From the NCBI GenBank assembly GCA_905221605.1, contig CAJNDS010002379.1, positions 782,001-846,000 on the forward strand: a stretch of 64,000 nucleotides of DNA. Reading direction: 5' to 3'. The first letter of the stretch is position 1, and every line of letters begins with the position of its first letter. Made by a program: the position numbers and the translations under genes. Of the stretch, positions 18,826 to 28,372 are shown in pieces. This DNA is from Symbiodinium natans (Eukaryota; Sar; Dinophyceae; Suessiales; Symbiodiniaceae). The notes below the pieces were generated by a model that saw only the letters and a program-made list of their open reading frames with translations, was not told where the DNA came from and made no database searches.

Positions 18826-19195
18826 ATTTTGACATACAGGCACACAGGGTTTGTACGGTATGCAGGGTATATGGTGTATATAAGGTGTACAGGGTTAAAC
18901 TCAATACCCTCAACTAAGCCCTAAGGCCCTAAACCCGAAGCCCTAAGGCCCTAAACCCCAAGCCCTAAACCCTAAACCCTAAACCCTAAACCCTAAGCCC
19001 TAAACCCGAAACCCTAATGTCATAGTGGGGTTGCTGGTTTAGGGTGTAGGGACTGTCGGGTTGACTATTTTTTTGTTGGGGCCGAAGGGTTGAAAAGGGG
19101 GGGGGGGGGGGACGTATTAAGGAATAGGGTTTAGGGTTTAGGGTTTAGGGTTTAGGGTTTAGGGTTTAGGGTTTAGGGTTTAGGGTTTAGGGACC

Positions 19196-19345
19196 CTAGA
19201 AGGGACCCCTAATCTTAATCCCCTGTCGCCCCATGTAAACCTTATGTAGTCCCTAGATACCTAAGTAGCCCCTAAACAACCCCGAAGGAACCCCTAAGGT
19301 CCCTTCTTAAGGTCCCTCCTCTAGTCCCGTGAACTTAGCAAGATC
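19196..19345. mobile_element. Repeat family 7 copy
   Basis: Shares CCTTATGTAGTCCCTAGATA, CCTAAGTAGCCCCTAAACAA and CCCCTAAGGTCCCTT with 26566-26712. Sits directly at the end of a TTTAGGG tract (19125-19195). Confidence 0.5.
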
Positions 19346-19520
19346 CCACTTACTAAATCCCCTGATTCTTTACGCAGGCCCTCTTATATGGCAAGACAAC
19401 TGCTTCAGGGTTTGGGGAAGTGTCGGGGTGTGGGGATGTTTGGATGCGGATAGTAGGCGTTGCTAAACCCTAAACCCTACACGCTAAACCCCAAACCCAA
19501 AACCCAAAAGCCCTAAACCC

Positions 19521-19649
19521 TACGACTTAGGCACGAAACCTGGCAGGCGCCTGGGACAGGAGGTCGCGAAGTTGACGCTCAGTCTCGACTGGGATCCCTG
19601 GCGGATCTTTTGCTCCGAGCATAGGTGGGGTTTAGGGTTTAGGGTTTAG
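19521..19649 (+). CDS. Exon-like fragment, unknown protein
   Basis: A 100-bp island flanked C-left, G-right. + frame LGTKPGRRLGQEVAKLTLSL then DWDPWRIFCSEHRWG, closed by a heptamer TAG. One of the best coding candidates. Confidence 0.52.
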   Translation, partial: YDLGTKPGRRLGQEVAKLTLSLDWDPWRIFCSEHRWGLGFRV

Positions 19650-19930
19650 GGTTTAGGGTTTAGGGTTTGGGGTTTGGGGTTTGGGGTTTGGGGTTTGGGG
19701 TTTGGGGTTTGGGGTTTAGGGTTTAGAGTTTCGGGTTGCAGCACGGTGAGCATGTCAAGGTTGATCTGAATCAGTTGTGTCTTTTGGGAGGAAGGTCTTT
19801 TTTACATTAGGGTTTAGGGTTTAGGGTTTAGGGTTTAGGGTTTAGGGTTTAGGGTTTAGGGTTTAGGGTTTAGGGTTTAGGGTTTAGTGTAGGGTTTAGG
19901 GTCTAGGGTTTAGGGTTCAGGGTTTAGGGG
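19627..19930 (+). repeat. TTTAGGG/TTTGGGG tracts around a short spacer (G-type)
   Basis: Five TTTAGGG, about nine TTTGGGG, a 70-bp unassigned spacer (19736-19805), then about 13 TTTAGGG. Confidence 0.95.
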
Positions 19931-20081
19931 TCAAGGTCAGGACACCTTCTCCACCCATTCCCATTCTTAGGGATTAGGGCTTCGGGCTTCGGGCTTAGGC
20001 TTTAGGCTTCAGTGCAAGGCCTAAACCCTAAACCCTAAACCCTAAACCCTAGACCCTAAACCCTAAACCCTAAACCCTAGC

Positions 20082-20162
20082 CCTCAGAAGTGCCCAAGCA
20101 AGCTGGCGCGACGATGCGTGATCTTCATGCGGCGATTCTCCTGTCCAGGGTTTAGGGTTTAG
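20082..20162 (+). CDS. Exon-like fragment, unknown protein
   Basis: About 60-bp island flanked C-left, G-right. + frame QKCPSKLARRCVIFMRRFSC, closed by a heptamer TAG. Basic, three cysteines. Confidence 0.42.
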   Translation, partial: PQKCPSKLARRCVIFMRRFSCPGFRV

Positions 20163-20664
20163 GTTTAGGGTTTAGGGTTTAGGGTTTGGGGTTTAGGGTT
20201 TCGGGTTTAGGGTTTAGGGTTTAGGGTTTTGTGTAGTGTTTAGGGCAGATAAACGCACAAACAGCACTATTTGCACATATTTCCAATTGCTGCGTCATTT
20301 GCGAAAATCACCAAACTTGATAGGTTAGAAAGTCGCAACCGTCAGAAGGAGCGCTGGGGCACTAAGCCCTAGCCCAAACCCACAACTGCTGAACCCCTAC
20401 TTAAAGTATCAGGGGACTTGGTAAGTAGGATTGTAAGTACTTAAACCCTAAACCCTAAACCCTAAACCCTATACCCCCCAATTAAGGCGCTTATATCCCT
20501 ACTTACTATGTGCCCCGAACCTCCAAGCAGATGAGCCCTGGGTACAGGACAAAAACGTTTCCGAAAGTGAGGTGCCCCGGAGCCCTGGTCTTTAGGGTTT
20601 AGGGTTTAGGGTTTAGGGTTTAGGGTTTAGGGTGTAGGGTTTAGGGTTTCCTCTTCCTCGGATC

Positions 20665-20817
20665 CTAAGCCCTCATGGGGTTGTAGCTGTGAGCCCCACC
20701 CTGATCCCATTGTTTCAGCTCTCTGCTAAAAAGATCCATAGCTCCTGGATTGGGCTCATGGTCTGCCCCAGATGAGGCACGCATCATCATGACGGCGTTC
20801 ACCGCGTTACGCTCACC
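20665..20817 (-). CDS. Exon-like fragment with own stop, unknown protein
   Basis: Minus frame of 50 codons: GERNAVNAVMMMRASSGADH then EPNPGAMDLFSRELKQWDQG, ending at a TAG outside a heptamer array (20665). Probably a C-terminal exon. Flanked G-left, C-right. Confidence 0.5.
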   Translation of the reverse strand, partial: GERNAVNAVMMMRASSGADHEPNPGAMDLFSRELKQWDQGGAHSYNPMRA

Positions 20818-20901
20818 CTAAACCCTAAACCCTAAACCCTAAACCCTAAACCCTAAACCCTAAACCCTAAACCCTAAACCCTAAACCCTAAACCCGAGTC
20901 A

Positions 20902-21000
20902 ATGCTCACGACGCTACCCGTCTGGCTCCTGATCACCCTCTGCGCTGCTTCCGTCAGCACCAATTGGGCTCAAGAGCCCCACGGGCAACCAATTCCCTGA
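20902..21000 (+). CDS. N-terminal fragment with signal peptide
   Basis: ATG at 20902, TGA at 20998, 32 codons: MLTTLPVWLLITLCAASVST then NWAQEPHGQPIP. A Leu-rich core followed by small residues fits a cleavable secretory signal. Left flank is a pure CCCTAAA run (20818-20894), right is C-type. Likely the first exon of a secreted or membrane protein, cut off after about 32 residues. Confidence 0.5.
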   Translation: MLTTLPVWLLITLCAASVSTNWAQEPHGQPIP

Positions 21001-21043
21001 ACCCTCAACCCTAAACCCCCCAAACCCCAGAGGCCCGAACCTA

Positions 21044-21165
21044 AAGGTAGTTACATGGTCCCTTAACAGGGGACTTAAAATCACAAACCCCTAATATACC
21101 CTAAACAACCCAAGGGCCCAGACTGCCGAACCCTTTAAAGGAGGTAGGGGCCGTGTAACTACCTT
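21044..21165. mobile_element. Fold-back family 8 copy
   Basis: Arms AAGGTAGTTACATGGTCCC and AGGGGCCGTGTAACTACCTT are near-complementary. Related internal order at 35978-36125 and 24483-24630. Confidence 0.6.
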
Positions 21166-21166
21166 G

Positions 21167-21329
21167 GGATGTTCCCCCTTATACTAGCAGTCCTTCATAG
21201 GGACTCTAGTAGGGGTATTAGGGTTTAGGGTTTAGGGTTTAGGGGTACTACAATCCTTAATACGCATGATAATGGGGGGGGGGTACTATAATCCCTGTGA
21301 AGGACTGTTCGTAGAAGGGGGGAACATCC
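21167..21329. mobile_element. Fold-back family 2 copy with telomeric repeats in its loop
   Basis: Outer arms GGATGTTCCCCC / GGGGGGAACATCC and inner arms AGCAGTCCTTCATAGGGA / TCCCTGTGAAGGACTGTT. In the loop sit three TTTAGGG units (about 21218-21243). Related copies at 21846 and 28179 lack them. Confidence 0.7.
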
Positions 21330-21615
21330 AAAGAACTACCTTAAGACCTAAGCACCGTGAGGGTCTTCTGGGCTCTAGGCCCCCTCAAGGCCCTAGAAGG
21401 CCAAGAGGGTTTAGGGTTTAGGGTTAAGGTTTTAGGGTTTAGGGAAACCTTGCAACCGACCCCCAGTACAAAACAACCTGAGAACCCTGAACGCAAACTT
21501 GACACCGCGAAGCAAGTGGCATCGCGGGTTTAGGGATAAGGGATTGGGGTTTAGGTTTAGGGTTTAGGGTTTAGGGTTTAGGGTTTAGGGTTTAGGGTTT
21601 AGGGTTTAGGGTCTA

Positions 21616-21747
21616 GAGCCAGAATGCGGGCGCCTCAGTGATGCTGCTGAGCTGCATTTGCAGGTCCTGGTGGGAGGTCTGGGCTTGCTTGCTTCTTTGG
21701 GGTTTGACGGGTGGACGGCTCGGGCGCTGCTGGGGTTTAGGGTTTAG
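21616..21747 (+). CDS. Exon-like fragment, unknown protein
   Basis: A 120-bp island between two G-type tracts. + frame PECGRLSDAAELHLQVLVGG then LGLLASLGFDGWTARALLG, closed by a heptamer TAG. Amphipathic/hydrophobic; could be a membrane helix. Confidence 0.48.
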   Translation, partial: EPECGRLSDAAELHLQVLVGGLGLLASLGFDGWTARALLGFRV

Positions 21748-21835
21748 GGTTTAGGGTTTAGGGTTTAGGGTTTAGGGTTTAGGGTTTAGGGTTTAGGGTT
21801 TAGGGTTTAGGGTTTAGGGTTTAGGGTTTAGGGTT
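21736..21835 (+). repeat. TTTAGGG tract (G-type)
   Basis: About 14 perfect units. Confidence 0.98.
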
Positions 21836-21845
21836 CATGATTTGG

Positions 21846-21942
21846 GAGGTTCCCCCTTATAGTAGCAGTCCTTAACAGGGATTGTAATGGGGGGTATTAT
21901 TACAAGAATCCCGATTAAGGGTTAGTAGAAGGGGGAACATTC
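21846..21942. mobile_element. Fold-back family 2 copy
   Basis: GGAGGTTCCCCCTTATAGTA ... AGTCCTTAACAGGGATT ... AATCCCGATTAAGGGTTAGTA ... GGGGGAACATTCC. Starts a few bases after a G-type tract and ends just before an ATG frame. Confidence 0.65.
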
Positions 21943-21948
21943 CACTTC

Positions 21949-22083
21949 ATGACGTCTGAGGGGAACCGATCCCCAAAAAGAACAGACGGAGAACGACGAC
22001 CACTCGAGGGAAGCGATGCCCAAACAGTGGGGTCCTCTACCCTGCCAGGTGGGCCGTCGGAGTACTTAGGGTTTAGGGTTTAG
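21949..22083 (+). CDS. N-terminal exon-like fragment with ATG
   Basis: ATG at 21949, 44 codons: MTSEGNRSPKRTDGERRPLE then GSDAQTVGSSTLPGGPSEY, closed by a heptamer TAG. Hydrophilic and disordered in character. Directly preceded by a fold-back element, so any upstream region has been replaced. Confidence 0.47.
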   Translation: MTSEGNRSPKRTDGERRPLEGSDAQTVGSSTLPGGPSEYLGFRV

Positions 22084-22270
22084 GGTTTAGGGACCCTAAA
22101 ACCTTTAGCCACCAACCCAAAGCCGAACCAGACCCCCGACACTGAATTCTAAACCCTCAACACAAACCCTAAAACCCAAAACCAAACCCTAAAACCCCAA
22201 CACCCCAAAACCCCAAAGCCTCAAAACCCCAAACCCCAAACACTAAACCCTAAACCCTAAACCCTAAACA

Positions 22271-22339
22271 AACACAGTTCTGGACAGTGTGCCGTGCCCA
22301 GGGCTCCCGTCTCAGAAGAGGTTAGGGTTTAGGGTTTAG
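22271..22339 (+). CDS. Exon-like fragment, short
   Basis: About 45-bp island flanked C-left, G-right. + frame TVLDSVPCPGLPSQKRLG. Too short for more. Confidence 0.3.
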   Translation, partial: NTVLDSVPCPGLPSQKRLGFRV

Positions 22340-22497
22340 GGTCCTACAGGGTTTTTGGTTTAAGTTTAGGGTTTAGGGGGTTGGAGTCAATGAAAAAGGG
22401 TTTGTAAGGTTTAGGGTTTAGGTTTAGGTCGTAGGGTTTCAAAAAGGGCTCATGCGGCTCTAAGACGCTTGTGGGGTGTGCGGGTTTGTTTGGATTC

Positions 22498-22623
22498 ATA
22501 TGGTCCCTTCTCTAAGTTTTACTCTAAATTCTGCTCCCCTTTGGGGTTACCATTATAAGGCGGCCCATGGTATTTCGGGAAGACCAAAAAAGACCATACT
22601 GTTGAGAACTGACCATATAGGGT
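22498..22623. mobile_element. Fold-back family 4 copy
   Basis: ATATGGTCCCTTCTCTAAG ... TTATAAGGCGGCCCATGG ... AGACCATACTGTTGAGAACTG then ACCATATAGGG; ATATGGTC and GACCATAT ends pair. Confidence 0.6.
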
Positions 22624-23002
22624 TGATGGGTTTATAAGGCTTGGGATGATCTGAGATTAGGCTCTTGCAGTCTGGCTAGTACTCTCCCTGCCACCCCCAG
22701 CCCTGTTGAACGTGGGCTTAGGGCTTAGGGCTTAGGGCTTAGGGTTTAGGGTTTAGGGTTTAGGGTTTAGGGTTTAGGGTTTTGGGTTTTGGGTTTTGGG
22801 TTTGGGGTTTACTTAGGAATATCCAAGTGCCTGGACAAGCCCCCTATCATCCCCACATACAACGGATATAAACTCACCCCAAAACCCTCATTCTCATGCC
22901 TGGCCTCCTAACCCTAAACCCTAAACCCTAAACCCTAAACTCTGAACCCTAAACCCTAAACCCTAAACCCTGAACCCTAAACCCTGAACCCTAAACCCTA
23001 AA

Positions 23003-23089
23003 CCCTACATCCGATACCCGTAGCTGGCTCGCCTTGATCTCTTTCTCCAGCGCACTCTTCTGCTCCTCGACCTGGAAGACCCTCAACCC
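23003..23089 (-). CDS. Exon-like fragment, coiled-coil-like
   Basis: Minus frame VFQVEEQKSALEKEIKASQL then RVSDV; heptad-like spacing of hydrophobics suggests coiled coil. Flanked C-type on both sides. Confidence 0.48.
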
Positions 23090-23224
23090 TCTAGAAACCT
23101 AAACCCTAAACCCTAAACCATAAACCTGAAACCCTAAAGCCTAAACCCGAAACCTGAAACCCTAAATCTGAAACCCTAAACCCTAAGCCTGAAACCCTAA
23201 ACCCTATAAATCATAAACCCAGGA

Positions 23225-23660
23225 CAGAAAGGGGTTGGGGTTTATGGTTTGAGGATGCGTCATAGCTGTCATAGCTTTTGTCTACAACCAAGCTGCCGCC
23301 TGGGTGCAGGGCTTTGAGGTTTTATGGGGTTAGTTGTTATGGGGTTCTCGGTTCTAGGGTTCAGGGCTTAGGGTTTGGAAATTTTGGCGCCCTGGGCTTA
23401 AGGTTGGTTTTCTTTGTGTTTCGCGGTCTAGGAGTCAAAGGTGCCTGAAAGATTCTTTTTGCCCAAGGGTGCCTGAGGTCTTAGGGTTTAAGCCTTAAGG
23501 GTTTAGGGCAGAGGGGTTGAAGCTTAAGGGCTTGTGGGGTGTAGGCTTAAGAAGCCTAATCAAGCCCCAAAAGCCTCCAACATAAGTTAAACTTCCCTGC
23601 CCAAGCCCGATTTTGCACGCTTGAAGCCCTCAACTCCCCAAAAACCAAACCTACCAACTT
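23225..23660. other. Spacer without a supported gene
   Basis: Degenerate G-type then C-type fragments with unassigned sequence; no frame stands out. Confidence 0.5.
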
Positions 23661-23771
23661 TCAGAGGGTTTAGGGTTTAGGGTTTCGGGTTAGGGTTTAG
23701 GGTTTTAGGGTTTAGGGTTTAGGGTTTAGGGTTTAGGGCTTCGGGCTTAGGGCTTAGGGTTAAGATCCCCA

Positions 23772-23960
23772 ATGATACAGCTTCAGGGGGTGGCTGATGC
23801 GCTGACATCTGTATCCGCCAGTTGTAAACCTGACGTCAGGCCAGGAGGGATGGGAGCCGAAGGCCCCGGCTGCCATGAAAACATCGCCGGGGCCGGTGGT
23901 GACGGCACTGCAAAAGGTTTCGTGCGGCCAAACAGATTGGGTTTAGGGTTTAGGGTTTAG
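23772..23960 (+). CDS. Exon-like open frame with ATG, unknown protein
   Basis: ATG at 23772: LQGVADALTSVSASCKPDV then GGMGAEGPGCHENIAGAGGD, ending in repeat. Unique island of 170 bp between two G-type tracts. The minus frame is proline/serine-rich and less likely. Confidence 0.42.
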   Translation: MIQLQGVADALTSVSASCKPDVRPGGMGAEGPGCHENIAGAGGDGTAKGFVRPNRLGLGFRV

Positions 23961-24137
23961 GGTTTAGGGTTTAGGGTTTAGGGTTTAGGGTTTAGGGTTT
24001 AGGGTTTAGGGTTTAGGGTTTAGGGTTTAGGGTTTAGGGTTTAGGGTTTAGGGTTTAGGGTTTAGGGTTTAGGGTTTAGGGTTTAGGGTTTAGGGTTTAG
24101 GGTTTAGGGTTTAGGGTTTAGGGTTTAGGGTTTAGGG
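23942..24137 (+). repeat. Perfect 28-unit TTTAGGG array
   Basis: 196 bp with no deviation by eye, the longest pure tract in the window. Confidence 0.98.
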
Positions 24138-24322
24138 TTGGCTGTGAAAGGTCCAAGTCGTGATGATGCGATCGCAGGTTCGAGGCGCTGCAGCTGACGG
24201 GATTGGGGCTTAGGGTACATACCCTCGTTTGAGGTAGGACAAAAACCCTGAGGACCTGTGAAACCCTAAACCCTAAACCCTAAACCCTATGAATCCTAGA
24301 AGGCTCTGAGCGAAGCCCTGAC

Positions 24323-24424
24323 TCAGCCCGAACCCCGAAAACGCCTGTGGGCCTCCGTCATCTGGCGTCGGAAATCGATGAGGGACGAGTTGATCAGCAA
24401 GTTGCCCCCATGACCTCGGAGGAT
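24323..24424 (-). CDS. Exon-like fragment, unknown protein
   Basis: Minus frame GGNLLINSSLIDFRRQMTEA then HRRFRGSG, opening after TAG at 24427 and ending at a TGA (24325-24323). Flanked C-type on both sides. Good coding look. Confidence 0.47.
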   Translation of the reverse strand: MLRGHGGNLLINSSLIDFRRQMTEAHRRFRGSG

Positions 24425-24905
24425 CTAAACCCTACACCCTCAAGCCTAAATCCCAAACCCTAAACCCTAAACCCCACCCAAGTTAGGGCCGAATTAAGGG
24501 CTGCATTATCTAGGGCCCCAGGTACGGGCCCTCAATTTGGGTCCGTTGTTATACAACCCATATGTACTTAATTCGGGCCTACAGGGTAAGGAACCAGACT
24601 AAGGGCCCATGGTGCCCAACTGTGTACAATCAGCGGCTTTAGGGGTGTAGTTGCCCTGATCCAGAAACACAAGCCTAACGACCTCAACGAAAACCCTGCC
24701 TCATGTCAATCAATCTGCATGTCGGGTTTATGTTTTAGGGGTTGGCCGGGCATCCGACCGCAATTTGGGCAAGAGTGTTCAGGGTTTAGGGTTTTGGGTT
24801 TATCCCAGCCCAACTCGCATCTATCGTTTCGCCCTTAAAACCCTGAAGCCTAAACCCGAAACCCTAAACCCTGAACCCTAAACCCTAAACCCTGAACCCT
24901 CAACC

Positions 24906-24986
24906 CTAAACACCAGACATGGCCCGCTTGGGCCCGTGGCAGATCTGCAGCTTGCGAAGGAAGTACCTATGTCTGAGGCGTCGAGG
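24906..24986 (-). CDS. Exon-like fragment, strand ambiguous
   Basis: Minus frame RRLRHRYFLRKLQICHGPKR then AMSGV. The + frame with ATG at 24919 (MARLGPWQICSLRRKYLCLR) is also open. Basic either way. Flanked C-left, G-right. Confidence 0.4.
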   Translation of the reverse strand, partial: PRRLRHRYFLRKLQICHGPKRAMSGV

Positions 24987-25096
24987 GGTTTAGGGTTTAG
25001 GGTTTAAGGTTTAGGGTTTGGGGCTTGGGGTTTAGGGTTTAGGGTTTAGGGTTTAGGGTTTAGGGTTTAGGGTTTAGGGACGGCGCGCAGGGTTTG

Positions 25097-25206
25097 CCCA
25101 AAGAGCCCAATACCCTTTGATTCAGGAATTATACCCTCAAATCGTATGAAGGATCCCTGTGTAATTTAAGGAATATTCCTTAGTCAAGGGTATTGGGCTC
25201 TTTGGG
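25097..25206. mobile_element. Fold-back element, 110 bp
   Basis: Arms CCCAAAGAGCCCAATACCCTT and AAGGGTATTGGGCTCTTTGGG (25097 and 25186 on) are near-perfect inverted repeats. Inner part AT-rich. No second copy noticed here. Confidence 0.75.
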
Positions 25207-25379
25207 TTTGGGGATGGGAAGTCGCACTACAGGTGTGCGGTTAAGGGCTTTATAGGGCTTGATGAGGGTTTAGGGTCTCAGGTTTAGGTTGTTTAGGTTT
25301 TAGGGTTCAGGGTTCAGGGTTTGCTTGCGAAACCTCGGAAAAAACATGGAAGAGAATCCCTCTCTTGCCCGTCTAAGGC

Positions 25380-26040
25380 AGACGTTGTTTTGCAATTTTT
25401 GAGGGGGGGTTCTTATGCAAATAGTGGTATCGGGCAGGGTTTGGAGTATGGACATTGGGTTTCGGGTGTTTAGGGTTTCTCGGTTTGCTGGGGGTTGACA
25501 CGGCGAAAAAGGGCATATAGCATTTGTGCAGGGTGGAGCCGGATTTATAGAGTTTGGGGCTTACTAACCCCTACTGCAAGTCTCATAGCAGAGAGTTTTT
25601 GGGTAAGTAGGGCCCTTAGGGATCACTGTAGCCTCCACCAATAACATACATGTGTGTGTGTATATATATATGATGCCCTTAAGCTTAAGCAATGGAGTGC
25701 ACCACAAAACCTACACGAATAATTTAACATTAGCCGTCAGGTAACTGCTTCAACTGACATAGGGTTGACAGGTTTGCATGTGTTCTGGGGTCCTGAAGGG
25801 AGCCTTAGGGAGTGGAACTGTTCGGGAAACGTACGTTCCGCACTCCCCTAGAAGCCCCCTCCCTGAAGAACCCCTATAAATGGGGAGTGGTTTAAAGGAG
25901 TATAAGCGGGGACCCTAAAATCTTGTTCCCCTAGATAACCCCTATATATATATATGTGGCAGGAACCTTTATGTATCATTTGACTTCCTTTTGTTGTTTT
26001 ACTATAGAGAGCTCTACTAATTATATTTGATGCTATGTTT
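25380..26040. other. AT-richer unique region, no supported gene
   Basis: Contains (GT)n(TA)n at 25660-25672, GGGGAGTGG-type imperfect inverted sequence at 25800-25900 and a (TA)n at 25945. Near 26015-26060 a short frame is hydrophobic (IIFDAMFLALFVLLQLLR); it has a stop just upstream and is not assigned. Confidence 0.4.
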
Positions 26041-26044
26041 CTAG

Positions 26045-26257
26045 CACTATTCGTTCTATTACAACTTCTGCGTGTTTTTTCGTCGTCATGATGACGCCCT
26101 TCAAAAACATGTGAGACGAGCCATCACCCTCGCAGGCTTCTGTGATCCCCGCAAGAGATCTTGGTTTAGGCTTGTGAAGGTGATGAAGAGCCACCCCACC
26201 ACTCGGTGGCAACACTCTCACGAATCAGATCACAGGCTGTTGAGAGTAGCCGCTTAA
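26045..26257 (+). CDS. Open frame, unknown protein
   Basis: Opens after TAG 26042 (possible acceptor) and runs 70 codons to TAA: RRHDDALQKHVRRAITLAGF then WFRLVKVMKSHPTTRW. Basic, His-rich, ends with its own stop. A minus frame over the same bases is open too. Not recognised. Confidence 0.42.
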   Translation, partial: HYSFYYNFCVFFRRHDDALQKHVRRAITLAGFCDPRKRSWFRLVKVMKSHPTTRWQHSHESDHRLLRVAA

Positions 26258-26353
26258 TGTGTGCTGAGCTGGGTCCACTGTGAGAGCGAACCATCCCGAA
26301 AACCCTAAACCCTAAACCCTAAACGCTAAACCCTAAACCCTAAACCCTAAACC

Positions 26354-26458
26354 CTACAGCTCCCCAAGCTCTCAGCAGGACTAAGAGACTTTTTCAATGG
26401 CCCCATACTCGGTAAGGCCAGGGAAGTGGCCGGCTTCACTTCTCAGAATTTTGGATAG
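26354..26458 (+). CDS. Exon-like fragment with own stop, unknown protein
   Basis: + frame LPKLSAGLRDFFNGPILGKA then REVAGFTSQNFG, TAG at 26456 outside a heptamer. A CTCG/GTAAGG donor-like site lies inside (about 26411), so the real exon might end there. Flanked C-left, G-right. Confidence 0.48.
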   Translation, partial: LQLPKLSAGLRDFFNGPILGKAREVAGFTSQNFG

Positions 26459-26565
26459 CATCCGCAGGGTGAGGGTTTAGGGTTTAGGGTTTAAGGTTCA
26501 GGGTTTAGGGTTAGGGTTTAGGGTTTGGGTTTTAGGGTTTAGGGTTTAAAAAGCAGCCATGTCAA

Positions 26566-26712
26566 ATAGTACATAGAGGTTCCTCTTACACACATATATA
26601 TACCTTATATAGTCCCTACATTCTTACATACCTAAGTAGCCCCTACATAACCCCCAAATATCCCCTAAGGTCCCTTATACAAGGGTTCCTCCTTTAGTCC
26701 CCTAAGAGTGGT
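26566..26712. mobile_element. Repeat family 7 copy
   Basis: CCTTATATAGTCCCTACATT ... CCTAAGTAGCCCCTACATAA ... CCCCTAAGGTCCCTT ... CTCCTTTAGTCCCC, collinear with 19196-19345. Confidence 0.5.
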
Positions 26713-27150
26713 TGGGGGCTCAGCATGGATTGAGGCCTACTAGGGGTTCAGGGTTTAGGGTTTAGGGGTTCAGGGGTTTAGGGGTTTAGGGTTTAGGGTT
26801 CAGGGTTTAGGGTTTCGGGTTTAGAGCCGTTTAGGGGTTAGGGTTTAGGGTTTGGGGTTTGGGGTTTAGTTTGGGGTATAGGGTTTAGGGTTTAGGGCTG
26901 GTTTTCGGACTTTGGGTCACGCAAGCAGCACATCCCAACGGCCAAACCTGATTCTGAACCCGAAGCCCTCTAAAACCCACAAGCCTCGCAGAACGCCCTC
27001 AACCCTAAGCCCGAGACCCTAAACCCTGAGCCAAAAACCCTGAACCCTAAACCCTAATCCCTGAACCTGGAACCCTGAACCTTAGACCCGGAACCCTAAA
27101 TCCTAAACCCTAAACCCTAAACCCTAAAACTCTGAACCCTAAAACACAAA

Positions 27151-27222
27151 ACCTGGAGCTGTGCAAGCAAGATGCTCGTCGTCGATGACTGCCTCGACGG
27201 AGTTGACCTGCAGGGCTTTTAG
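27151..27222 (+). CDS. Exon-like fragment, unknown protein
   Basis: + frame SCASKMLVVDDCLDGVDLQG, closed by TTTTAG. Short island flanked C-left, G-right. Confidence 0.35.
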   Translation, partial: TWSCASKMLVVDDCLDGVDLQGF

Positions 27223-27244
27223 GGGGTTCAAGGGGTTTTGGGGG

Positions 27245-27800
27245 TTTGGGTTAGGGTTTAGGGTTTAGGGTTTAGGCTTTAGGGTTTAGGGTTTAGGGTT
27301 TAGGGTTTAGGGCTTAGGGTTTAGGGTTTAGGGTTTAGATTTTAGGGTTTAGGGTTTATGTTTTAGGGTTTAGGGTTTAAGGGTTTAAGGGTTCAAGGGG
27401 TCAAAGGGTTTAGGGGTTTAAGGGTATAAAGGGTTGAGGGGTTCAAAGGGTGAAGGGGTTTAAGGGTATAAGGGTTTAAGGGCTTCAAAGGGCTTAGGGG
27501 TTTAAGGTATAAGGGTTTAGGGGTTTAAGGGTTTAGGGGATTAAGGGTATAAGGAGAAGGGTTTATGAGGGCTTATAAGGGTTCATATGGGCTTTTGAGG
27601 GTTTACGGTTTGAAGATTTATAAGCTTTTAAGCGTTTAGGGGTTTAAGGGTTCAGGGGGCTTCAGGATTTCGGGGTTTATGGGTTTAAGGGTATAAGGGT
27701 TTAAGGGTTTGAGGGTTTGTAAGGGTTTAAGGTTTCAAAATAAGGGTTTAGGTGTTGAAGGGTTTAAAGGGTTTAACGGTTTCAGGGTTTCAGGGATACG
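27245..27800 (+). repeat. TTTAGGG tract decaying into GGGTTTAA octamers
   Basis: About 17 TTTAGGG units (27245-27370), then over 400 bp of degenerate GGGTTTAAG/GGGTATAAG units. No coding frame. Confidence 0.9.
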
Positions 27801-27810
27801 AGTTTAGGGT

Positions 27811-28110
27811 TTAGGCTTTGTAGGGCTTGAAGTTAAGACGTTCGCAGGCCTGCAATTCTTGCAAAAACAACCCAGAATTAGTTTGCTTTACTTCGCTTGT
27901 TTGCCGTGAACGGGTTTGCGAGAACAAAAAAATGAAAACAATAGAGAACAATCGCGGGCGCGCTCTTTTCGCACACTTTCGATATTTACTAGGGAAACAG
28001 CGAAACATAGTAGCGAGCTAATAGCGCGAGCTTCGCGCAAAAGCCCACAGGAACACAAACAAAATAACAAGAAAAAACACAATTCCATTCGCAAAGGAAT
28101 CGCTTAAAGA
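27811..28110. other. AT-rich island, several open frames
   Basis: All frames are rather open. A minus frame (28094-27888) begins with a hydrophobic run (MELCFFLLFCLCSCGLL), a + frame (27827-28021) is Cys/Arg-rich. Contains the self-complementary GCGAGCTTCGCGC. Neither frame is preferred. Confidence 0.3.
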
Positions 28111-28178
28111 ACGCAGAGTCATTGCATGGCGTGTGTCCCAGTACTTACAAGGCACGCACCTCTTAAGCCCAAAGAGCT

Positions 28179-28372
28179 TGAAGTTGGGATGCTCCGCTTT
28201 GTACTAACAGTCCTAAATAGGGGTTATAGTACCCCATATTATAATCCTTATTGAGGACTGTTAGTATCATTCCCCTTTTTCCTAACAGTCCTTCATAGGG
28301 ATTATAGTACCCCCCCCCCCCCCCATTATAATCCCTATTGAGGACTGTTAGTATCAGCGGGGAACCTCCAAG
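28179..28372. mobile_element. Fold-back family 2, double-stem copy
   Basis: Two consecutive stems, each TACTAACAGTCCT...AGGACTGTTAGTA (28202-28265 and 28281-28353), inside outer arms CTTGAAGTTGGGATGCTCCGC and GCGGGGAACCTCCAAG. The second stem loop carries a 14-15 C run. Confidence 0.7.
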
